Below, piece by piece: positions 23,301 to 35,300 of a stretch of 64,000 bases of DNA. The translations under genes were made by a program, and so were the position numbers. The notes beneath the pieces are model-generated. The model was not told the origin of the DNA, searched no databases, and was given only the letters and a program-made list of their open reading frames with translations. This DNA comes from Odontocerum albicorne. Taxonomy: Eukaryota; Arthropoda; Insecta; Trichoptera; Odontoceridae. Location: positions 13,158,452-13,222,451 of the forward strand of contig OX463859.1 in the NCBI GenBank assembly GCA_949825065.1. The letters run 5' to 3'. Positions within the stretch are counted from its first letter, which is position 1, and each line of letters begins with the position of its first letter.

Positions 23301-26300
23301 TGGATTTTTCCAAAGATATATAAACACTTTGACATTTTTCAAATAACTTTAACTTTGTTTTTAAGTAAAGAAAACTGTTACAACACCACACTCTTGAGTG
23401 TGGTTGGTGATTATGGGATGGATTTTTTGGTCTGTCTGGAATGATGAAGGACTCGCGTGATACATACATCTAATTAAATCTCACTGTTTATCAAGTTGAT
23501 AAGAGTTTGCAACGGGGTATAATTTGGTATAATCAATCGGAAAAAAAAACAACTGATATTTTCAAGTTATATCTCTTCAGTAAAATACAGGCAAAAGTCA
23601 AGTTTATTGGGGACACAACAAAAGGTAACAAACCCAGATTCGTACAATTTGTCTGTCCATTTTAAATTACCTGCTGTTTTTCTTAAATTATGTGTTTATT
23701 AAATTTCTTATCATGTATTAGTAGATAAAAATAAAAGAAATTGCAAAATTTTAAGTAGGTATCCCAAAATACATAAGATTTTTTTTCATTTGTATTATTT
23801 AATTATCACTTGAAAAATCTGATAAGAAAATGCGATATATGATTCTTTTATGTCTTTTTATGTTTGTATGTACATGTTAATATCTGAGTATATTATATGT
23901 TATGTCTTGAGTGGCTTACAAAACAGTTATGGCTTGATTATAATGCACCCCAATTAATATGTTGCATGTTGTGAAAACTTTTTCTTACCGCAAACAGAAA
24001 CACAGCAAAATACCCACACCCGACTTGAATCTGGATTGTAAAGCATGCGGTGATTGCTCCGGATGTCTAAATGTGAGTATCTATAAATCTATTTGTTAAT
24101 TATGTTGATTTGTTTTCAGTTAAATAACCTGCCATCTATCTGTCAAGTAAATGATATCATCAAATTCAATTTATTATTCACAAATAATTACCCTTGATTT
24201 TATAGCAATGAATTAAGAAATTATAGTACAGTGAAACCCTTTTACAATGTTTTTCAAGGGGCTAGCTAGTTAAAATTTCTTAAGTATTCCTTGATTTAAA
24301 TTTAGCATTTGAATCAGTGATTTTATAACACAAAAAAAATCAAAAACATTTTCATTAAAAAGTATTATTTATTTGTATGCTACTTTGACCGATCCAGCCT
24401 GAAGACTTTTTGTGGTGTTATTTTATTCCTGATGGAATGAAATGGCTTTAGTAGTGTTTTCAAAAAACAATACATAAAAAAGGTGTTTTGATTTACTTTT
24501 CACAAATCAAATTAAGATCAAATGTTGTCCATATTAAGCACTAAAAACTGACTCAACTCTATTTTTGCAACCACTCTTAAAACTTCACACTGTAGCATTA
24601 ATTAGTTCTCTAAGCTGTATGCATAATGGGAGAGAACAAATTTAAACTTCTTTAATGAAAAAGCATTAATCACAAAAACATATTCAACGTAAAATAAAAT
24701 TTTGAAGATTTGAAAAAAGAATAGTTCCTAGGAAAAAAAACATCTTAAGCGAGTTTTATTGCACATAAAGATTATTAGTTTTTGCCAGAGTACTATAAAA
24801 ATAATAATTTCAATTCATCATAGGATGAACAAATGTGGTCATGGATCTAAGTATCCAAGACCATATATATATAAGGAAATTTAATCAGAATGTTTTTTTG
24901 TATCGTCTTAGAAGAACCAAAAACAGTAAACCCCCGATTGAACGAACCATTTTGAGAGAATGATTTTCATGTTAAAAACATTCGAGCACTTTTAGAAAAA
25001 TGCTAAATAGTAACAGAACATTGTCAAAAAATGTTACAAAAAAGAGGTTTCAATAATAGATTGTAGAAATATGGTGCAAACTTAGTTGATAAGAAAAGTG
25101 GTATAACATTTAAAAAATAGAAATTATTAAATAAAAGGTTTAGGAATAGAAATAAATTTTCAGTAATTTGTAAAATTATTCTATGGCAATACAGCCATAT
25201 TGAAAGGTGTTTATTCTGTTGATTCTGTTTCTCCCTCCATGTTGATTCTGTTTCTCGCCTAATATCCTTGGACTTTTTTTTTTAGTATCTTTATACCCCA
25301 CATATCTCAAAACTCATCTATATTGACACTTTATTATTTTGTATGTGTAGTATTCAATGTCGTTTGGAAAATATTTCAGCTAACAACGAAAGGAAAAATG
25401 AAAGCCTTGCTACAGAAGAACTTCCTGCGGATGTGGAGGAACGTTGGCGTGATGCTGTTTATATTTGCCCTTCCTGTCATGCAGGTCATTCTCTTCTGTC
25501 TGGCCGTTGGAAGAGATCCCACTGGACTAAGAATAGTGAGTTTAGAAGTCTTTTGAAAACAGTAACTCTCATCTTTGTATAAATGTAGAATATATCACAA
25601 TCCAAAATGAATCACATGATTTTAATAATTAATAGGATGTCCGCAAAGTATACAAGTCATTATACAAAATTCATTAATAACTTTATTTCAAACGTACTGA
25701 ATGTATATTATTATGAAAGTTATTAGTTATGCAGAGAGTGTAAATTCATAAGTAAAAACAATGAATTTTTGTAAATTCTTCTTCATTCCATGCTTCATGC
25801 TGTACATAGTATATTTGAAACTTGGGGCACCACCTGCCTCAATCCTTTCCGGTCCTAGGCCACCTTGATTGCAATGTTTAAATAGGATCCTATCAACTCC
25901 TTTATTTGGTTCAACAATCTTATGGTGTCCTATATGTTTGTATTTGTTTTCCATCAACTGTCCTAATGATAACCAGATTTTCAAAACTTTCGTTATTCTT
26001 TCTAGCAATGTACCCAATGTAAGTTAGAATTCTTTTCCAATAAGTTACCTCTAATTCTTGGATGATAGAGACATCGGTATGCCTTGTGGTCTATGGAATA
26101 TGAAGCATCTATAGCGTGTTGCTTATCTTAGTATGTCATGATGATCTTGATTTATAATTGTTTGTTTACAAATACTCAGGAATGCGGATAAAAAATGAAA
26201 GTGACAGCGGGTAAATAATACAAGTCTTGACAGTTGAATGAATGACAATACTAATATGTTTATTTCTCGGCGCGCGGGTATTTTATACAAATGGGTGAGC

Positions 26301-29300
26301 CAGTTCGCGCTACATGCTCCGTCTCACTCTGGCGCGTGAATTGGCGGTAGCTTATTTATTTGTATTTGGAGATGGCTAGACAAATCGCAGGTACTACAAA
26401 AATAGTAAACATTGTTGTTGTTCTTAACGTGTAGCAATCTATGAATACTTCATCGGTCATTGACCCTGTATGTTTATTATTTCAACAATAATTAATTTAA
26501 TTTAATTATGTTTAACAATTCACTTATCCATCTTAACAATTATTTATTTATTTATTTATTTAGGTAGGTATCCTACACATCCATCTCTAACACTACATCT
26601 CGGAGGCATCTATGCTTTCTATCTTTTTTACTGTCCATGTTTGTCCGTAGAGAATACTAGAGATTTCACTAGATGGATTTTGGTCCTTCTGAGTATAAAT
26701 CTGGTTAGTCCATATCTTCATCAGACTTGTCATAGCTGATTTTGCCATTCTTATTCATCTTCGGATCTCTGCTTCACATCCTCCATTCTCTGAAACAAGA
26801 GTTCGTAAATAGATAAACTCATTAACCTTTTTTTTATCCCTTAACGAATTACTTCTTTTGTACATGTTTAAAATTGTTAAGATATCTGTTTAAAACTCAT
26901 TCAATATTACATGGATTCGTAACAATTCGTTTATAATATTCACTTCCCAATGTTTGGTTTTAACTTTTGCCCCCATATGAATTAAATTAAGACGGAAAAT
27001 TATTATTAAATATAATTTCATAAAATTTAAAAACTACTCATCGCTAGCAATAATAAAAAAAAAACATACATATGTATATTTATTGTGTAAACTAACCAGA
27101 TACCAGGCATCGGTGACAATTTATTTGCCTTGACTTAAGACAAATTTGGTATTGTACACGTCAAATAAAATAGTAAAAAACATATTTGTTATTTTTCCTC
27201 ATAATATAGTACAAAGTCCTGTGTCACAAATATTTGTCTGCATGATGTTACAAAATTTGTTCATTGAACACAGGGACAGACTAAAGTACACAGAAATTGG
27301 GCAGTTTCTTTAGGTTTAACCAGGTGAAAGTATCAATTTGAAAATAATAAATAAAATATAATACATACATACATATATATCATCACGCAGTCTCCCTATT
27401 GGGGTAAGCAAAAAGGAAAGAGCACAAGACTTTCCTTTCACAAATCACATATTTCACTTCTTCCATTGTATACCAGGTGTGAAACTTCCATTGTATATCA
27501 CCTATGAAACCCAAATTTGCTCATAGATGGCTCTAGTTGTCAATGTATAATAGTGACTGTCAAACCGCGTCATTGGCGCCTTTTTCTTGTGTTTACATTT
27601 GTCAAAGACTTTTAACTCACAACAATACAAGTTTAATACAACTACATATGTTTTCATAGCGTTGAACATGTCTGGTTTTGTGCTTGAAAACTACGATTTG
27701 CCGACAGCATTGATTTACAGTTACCATTTGAAGAAAACTGCTGCAGAATGGCATCGAATGGTTGTCGAAGCTTACGGTGAGTTTGCTCTTGGGAAATCAC
27801 AGTGCTTTGAGTGGTTTAAAAAATTCAAAAGTGGTGATTTTGACATGAGAAACAAAAAACGTGGAAGACCACCGAGAAAGTTTGAAGACGACGAATTGCA
27901 AGCATTGTTGGATGAGGATGACGTTCAAATACAACAACAACTCGCAGATCAATAAAATGTGACACGAGAAGCCGTCTCTATACGTTTGAAAGCCATGGGA
28001 AAGATCCAGAAGGAAAATGGGTTCCACATGAACTGAATGAAAGACAGCAGGAAAACCGAAAAACCACTTGCGAAATGCTGCTCGTTAGGTACAAAAGAAA
28101 ACCATTTCTCCATCGAATTGTGACTGACGATGAATAATGGATATATTTCGAGAAATCTAAGCGTAAAAGATCATTGGTAACTCCAAGCAAACCAGCGACA
28201 TCGACTGCAAGGGCAAATCGCTATGGACGTAAGACAATGCTCTGTGTTTGGTGGGATCAGAAGGGTGTTATCTATTATGAGCTACTAAAACCTGGCGAAA
28301 CCGTTAATACTGAACGCTACCGACAACAAATGATGGATTTGAACCAAGCATTGCGTGAAAAACGACCAGAATATCAAAAGAGGCAACACAAAGTGATTTT
28401 GCTTCATGATAATGCACCATCGCACACAGCAAAACCGGTCAAGGAAACGATTGAGGCGTTTAGTTGGCAAATACTTTTGCATGCGGCTTATTCACCAGAC
28501 TTGGTTCCATCCGATTACTACTTATTTGCATCGATGAGACTCGCACTTGCTGAGCAGCGCTTCCCTTCTTACGAAAATGTACGAAAATGGCTCGATGATT
28601 GGTTTGCCTCAAAACAGCAACAGTTTTTTTGGCGTGGCATCCACAAATTGCCAGAGAGATGGGAAAAATGTGTAGCTAGCGATGGGCAATACTTTGAATA
28701 AAATATATTTTACCATTTTCATACAATAAATGTGTATTCTCTATAAAAAAAATCCGGTTTCATATTAACAGACCTGATATACTTGAACATCTTCACCCTA
28801 TTACCTGGACATCAATGTTAAATGATATGACTCATTATCCTGTTCTTTCCATAATTTCGAAGGGGATCTTCATGAATAATATGGTTTAAGCGGTCCTCAT
28901 CGAAGTCTACTGGTCGTCCGGAACGCTCCATGTCTTTCAGGTCGAAATTACCGTCTTTGAAATGCAAAAACCATCGATGAGCTGTCCTTTCATTCATAGC
29001 ATCTCCACCATACACTTCGCAAATATTGCGAGCAGCTTTGGCAGCTTTATTCCCTCAATTGAACGCAAACAGAAGGAGGTGTCGAAAATGCTCACTTTCG
29101 TCTACTTGACATTCCATTTTGAAGGCTTGTAATCAAATAAAATAATATATTTAACGTAAAAACAAACACAATATCTTGTAGAGCAGAAAATTTTCTTTCG
29201 AATGACGTATAACCTTTACCATTTTCTTTTACTTTTGGTGCTCATTTTTTAAATTTGGAAAAAACGGACACAACTTATGTTAACATCCAATACAATAAGA

Positions 29301-32300
29301 GATTCAATGAAATTATAAATGTAACTCAAATTCATTTAAAAACAAATTAAACAAAAGTATTACAATCAAATATATTTTGTCATAGAAAAAATATATATTA
29401 ACACAAAATGATTTCAGGCAATCGTGAATGGCGAAATTCCAAACTGGGGTGAGGGCGCAATCTGTACTCCAATCGATGGGTGTACATTCAAGAATCTATC
29501 ATGTCGGTATCTACAGAATCTGAATAACAAGACTATGGTACAAGTACCTTACACGAATATAGACTTAGCGATAGATGCGGTACGGAACGGTGAGGCTTGG
29601 GGCGCCATGTACTTCACTGAAAACTTCACAGACGCCATGATTGCTCGCGTGGGATTAGGTAAGATGTCTTTTATTTCTTTTCAACCACAATAATCATATT
29701 TAAGAATTTAATGCTCTTTTAATGGAAATACAAGGCAAAGGTTTTAATCTCTTATCATTTTGTAGATCTCAAATTGACAGATCAGGTTAATCTAGTTACT
29801 ATAGTTCGGAAATTCTAGGATGAGTCCTGTGACAGCTCACAAATTTGCCCCAATACAACCTTGTAACGATGTACACTAATTTTAATTATTTTATCAACTT
29901 TAATATAAGCCTCAGTTCTAATAAATAGCAAGTTATTTAGGTAAATACATTACATTAGGTTGTATTGGAGAAAATTTGTGAGCTGTCACAGGACTCATCC
30001 TAGAATTTCCGAACTATAATAATGCTTTGATGTAGTTATGAAATTTGGAGGCAAAAGTATGAAGTGATGAGAGACAATCTCTCATTATCGATGTTGATAC
30101 TTTTGTGTATAGTGATTTATGCGTGTAGTGATGCACAAGCTATTGCACTTCAGCAAGCACATGTTTAAGTTAATTCTTTAATGGGATTCCAGTCTGGTTT
30201 TTACTTAGAGCCCATAAAATCATCTTTCTAGTTAGTTGGAAGAGATTGCCACATGGCAATAAGCTCACCAGGTTAAAAAAAAAAAGAGGTACATGATCAC
30301 ACAGTAACAATGCACTGGACTTTTATACAGAAAGCCGCCAGTTCGTGCCCCGCACTGTGCTACTCCCCTCGAATGACAGGCACTTTTTCCGCCTAATATT
30401 CGGGGCATAAGGATACTTATGACTTTGGTCATATCTATTCTTTCAAAAAGAAAAAGCTTGCTGAAGTGCTCCGATCGTCTTACTTCAGGTGCGCCATCGA
30501 ATTCAGTACAGTGGTGTGGCCGGTGAGTTTGCTGGCTCACTTACTTAAAACAAACTCCACAACTTCGCTTTCCAACTTAATTGATATTGGAATGGTGATG
30601 GGACCCTCGGCTACGAGGCACAGCAATGACAGATTGCACTTCAGCAAACAAATATTTAAATTTATTCTTTATCATAGCTCTGAAGATAAAGGCTACAATT
30701 TTTTTCAAGCACATGCAAACCAATAATTTACATGAATAGAGAGTAACAACTTAGATTATTATTTGTATAGTAAAGTTGTACTACGTATATAGGCTGCTCA
30801 TGCAGTTTATAAATAAAATACAGTTTCATGAAACAAAAAATGTTAATTTTCCAGGACGTGATGCAGATGATGAGACCCTGGATCAATCAGAAATAAGAGT
30901 CTGGCTCGATATGTCTAACCAACAGATTGGTTTGATGCTTAACCGAGATTTGCAGTTCACCTACCGAGACTTTGCTAAGGTATTAAAATATATATATTTC
31001 TTACTAATGTTTAAATTATTTGATAAAAATTACAAAAGTCAATTAACCCTTTAAGTGCCGGAAGTTATTAGTATGGCTGTACCCAGCAGGCCGTGATTTT
31101 TTCAACAAAAATAAAACCGAATTGTTTTTTATTTTTTGTATACAGATATAAAGGATATTATGAAAACTTACTAAATATATACACCGTGGGGCGTTTGAGC
31201 TGCCGTTCACTCAGAAAAACACAGTTTAAATATTCACAAAATGTCAGGGTTGTCACAACTTGACACAGAAAACAGGTTTCCTATAATATAAATATAGTGG
31301 AATATAATACACTTTGTAAACTAAAATCAACAAATTATCTGTATGATGTATAATAAAGCATAAAAGGTAAATAAACTATAAAATAAAACCGTAAAAAGTC
31401 TATATAAACGTCGTATTATGCCGCAAAACTACCGCCAATAACCAAAGAATACATGAAAACACACTTTGTATATAAATACTTTGAAAAATTAACAAAAATA
31501 ACGCACAAAAGTTAAAAATCAACCATTGAACAAAACTACAAACGAAGTAATTATAAATCATCACAATTACGACGCAAAAAACTGTAGTCGGTAACCCTGT
31601 ATCAGAGACACGTATTGATTGTCAGTGAAAGCTTTTAGAAAGATGACTGTAACTTTGATAATATCGGTAAATTGTAATATTTAAGTATTTCTAGACCATC
31701 CCAATATCCCTATGTGTTATAATTTATAAATTATTACAATTGGATTTGATATTGGCTTGCGACAAGCTCAAAGGAGAGCGCGTTTACGCGTTCATTTTGT
31801 ATGGCCAGCCTGGCGAGCACTGAATCGGAGAGCGCGTCAACGTGCTCGTGGCAGTGAACCGGTTAAAGAAACTTTCGTGGACAATTGGTTCCAAGAAAAC
31901 AGCGCATAAATGAAAACCATTTAAATGGAACCATTGAATGCAATGTAAAATAGTTAATCTTTTATGTACACATATTTGTAAATATTTTATTTTTAGTTAA
32001 CAAAGCTTTAATAATTATTTTAATTCGTCTATATCATAGTTTCCCAAACTTTTTTGCCCCGTAGGCCACTTGCTGATTTTTTTGTTTTCCGTAGACCCCC
32101 TCCTGCCTAATATTGAATTTTCCTACACTTGTTAACTTCAAATGTGTTTTTGAGAGCTGACACAGTGCTGTTCAACTTAATAAGGTTTTTTGTAGAGTGG
32201 ACAATTGTAAAAATATAAAAACATGTACAATTTTTATTTGCACCTTTATTGAAAAGACACAAAATGCAAGTAAATGGAACGAAACAAATCAAAACCTAGT

Positions 32301-35300
32301 TAAATTCTTACATAAAATTAATACACAAATAATACTGTTAATGAGAGGGATGAACCTGATGCTCTGATAGCAATGGTTCAATATTTGGCTTCAAATTAGT
32401 AAGGTATAGTCTTAAATCTCCACGTTCAGTGATTTGCACTTAATTTCTTTTTTTCGTAAGAAGATTGTCAACCGTCCTAAAACCTCTTTCCACGAGGTAT
32501 GAAGATGGAAAAGCCAACAAAAACTTTTTTGCAATAGTCCATAATGCAGGATAAGCAACAGGAATATCTTTCTGAAGCCAGAACTGCTGATACTTTTTTC
32601 TGAACTGCCCCTTAAGTTCTTCATTTGTACTTATTCCATCAGTTTTTCTTGTAATATATACATATATGGTATGTACACACAATGTGTGTTAGACATAATA
32701 AGACATTTACGGAACGTCTAAATATTGATGACGATCTGCCTAAATGGGATCCACTCACGTGGACCACCATTTTCTTTTCTCGCTGGCATAGACGCCCTGC
32801 AAGTCGAAATTGACCCTTGGGGGTCCATATAGATCACTTTGGGAATCTTTGGTCTATATGGATGGTTACATATAAGAAATAAAACACGCTCTATATGATT
32901 TATTTACATGAATGAAAAAAAATACAGAACTTACCTATTCAAAATCACACTCGCCATATGAATCTTCCATTGTTACTGTCGTTTCTCTTTCATATATCAA
33001 TATGTTGATTTAGAAGTTATATTATTACTTAATAGATGTCACTATAGTTCGGAAATTCTAGGGTGAGTCCTGTGACAGCTCACAATTTTGACCCAATACA
33101 TCCTTATGTAATGTATTTACCTAAATAACTTGCTATTTATTAGAATTGAGGCTTATATTTAAAGTTGATAAAATAATTAAAATTACTGAACATCGTTACA
33201 AGGTTGTATTGGGGCAAATCTGTGAGCAGTCACAGGATTCATCCTAGAATTTCCGAACTATAGTATGCATTTATAGTTTTAAACAAATTAACTATGTTAA
33301 AGTAAATTCATGTAAATGGAGACCGTGTAAATAGAGAGATCACTATATGTTTATTTTTTTACAAACAATAAACTCTAAAACAGTAATGGAAAATATGTAA
33401 ATTCATTTTATAATTTATTTTAATGCATGAAGTCTTTAGACATAAATACATATGACCCAATATTAAAAAAAAACTACCCGACATTTAATTAAGATAACAA
33501 CAATTCTCTCCATGGAATTATAAATTAAGATAATGTAAAAGAAATAATAGAAATAGTATCAATTGCAGGTATGTGTCGCGTCTCTACGTGATTAATTGGT
33601 TCTAGAAAAATTGGGTAGCTAGAAAAAATTGTAAAGCGATTTGTTTTTAATTTGAGTGCAATTGGTTCCAAATAAAAAACAGTAAGTTAAAAATGGTTAA
33701 ATAACCCAATTATAGTTCGGAAAATCTAGGATGAGTCATATGACAGCTCACAAATTTTCTCCAATACAACCTTGTAACGATGATCAGTAATTTTAATTAT
33801 TTTATCAACTTTAATATAAGCCTCGATTCTAATAAATAGCAAGTGATTTAGGTAAATACATTACATAAAACTAACAATAATGACAAATTAATACATCTTG
33901 TCACAAATTAGCAAAAATGTGGCAGTTTGTTAAAATCAAATAATATTTGGATACGTTTGTCAAAAGTCACTACGTTAGTCTGCATTGGCTAGGGATGGGG
34001 TATTCGATAATTGGATTTTCGTTATTTTTTTATACATAAATTGTAATTAGTATTAATCCATAGTGGATTAATACTATTTAAATATATTTGGCCTATTTAA
34101 AGATACATACAAATCATACAATACAATCGAAAGTCAGTATAATGAAAATTAGGAATTAAAACGTCAGTTTAGAGAAAAACAATTGTTCGATTTATAAAAA
34201 AACTATTCGATTTGTAAAAAAAAAACGATTTTACCCCATCCCTTTGTGACATGACGTTTTAAACATCGCACGGTTCATCCTAGACTTTCTGAAGTATAGT
34301 ATATTTATTTTCAATTACAAGACCTACGTAACTTGGTCTTTTCAATTGGATACATTAAAATAGATATTTTATAATTTTATTTAAATCATGTTAAGGGGAA
34401 TTGCATAAAGTGGGATCATATATAACAAGGGAAAACTGTATTTGAAAATCATAGATTTTGGATTTATCTATGGTCACTAAATGGTGGTAGAGAAATAAAT
34501 TCATTATATTATACTTTTATCGTATATAGAAGAACCTGGCAGGTTTATTGCCATGTGTTGCCATACTTATGTCTTAATATAATATATACCATTTTTAATT
34601 TAAACTATATAACCCTTGCAAGCCTGAATGAAAAAATATTTTATTTTCTTTTAACTGGATATTTTTTCATTGGATTTTTTATGATGCAATAAACACATCA
34701 AAAGATAACGCATGATTTGTGCCGGTATATTGCGAAAACATTTTTTTAAACGCACCTGCATGATTATGCGGGACTAAGGACTAAATCTGGCAAAAATGTT
34801 CATTTAATAACAACATCCACTTGCACTTGATATGTGCAAGATTTGTTGCCTCTTCAGGTGAGTTCCGTGCCTACTTCAGTGAGTTCTAAACCCAAAGACT
34901 TGATTAATGCGTCCGAAGACATTGTTGTCTTATGGACATAATCTTCAATATATCTGAATTGCCAAATTGGATATGTTGAACGATTAACATACAAATGAAA
35001 CAAATATATCCGGAAGGACTTGGAACTAATTTACCACATTTAAGGGGGGAGAGCTGTATTTATTTTCTCTTTCCTCTACATAAGATGGAGATATTAAAAA
35101 CATAGCACATTATAAGAAAACATATTTTCCAGGAACTTTTCACAGCCTGTAATGAGAATCCTAAGCTTGGAGACATCCCGATTCAGTTCAAAGACCCCAT
35201 CTATGGAAAGGATGACCCTTCATTCACAGACTTCGTCGCTCCCGGTGTTATCTTGACGTGAGTATATTTTTGCTTCAAATCATAAGGATATAAACTTCAT

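Larger units (their letters stand above)
31870..33350. mobile_element. Tigger-like element interrupted by two other transposons
   Basis: The outer parts (ggttccaagaaaacagcgca near 31888; tgaatcttccattgttactg near 32960; gtaaatggagaccgtgt near 33313) are collinear with the element at 19521-20222. A hAT copy (32035-32851) and a MITE (33043-33262) sit inside. Confidence 0.65.
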
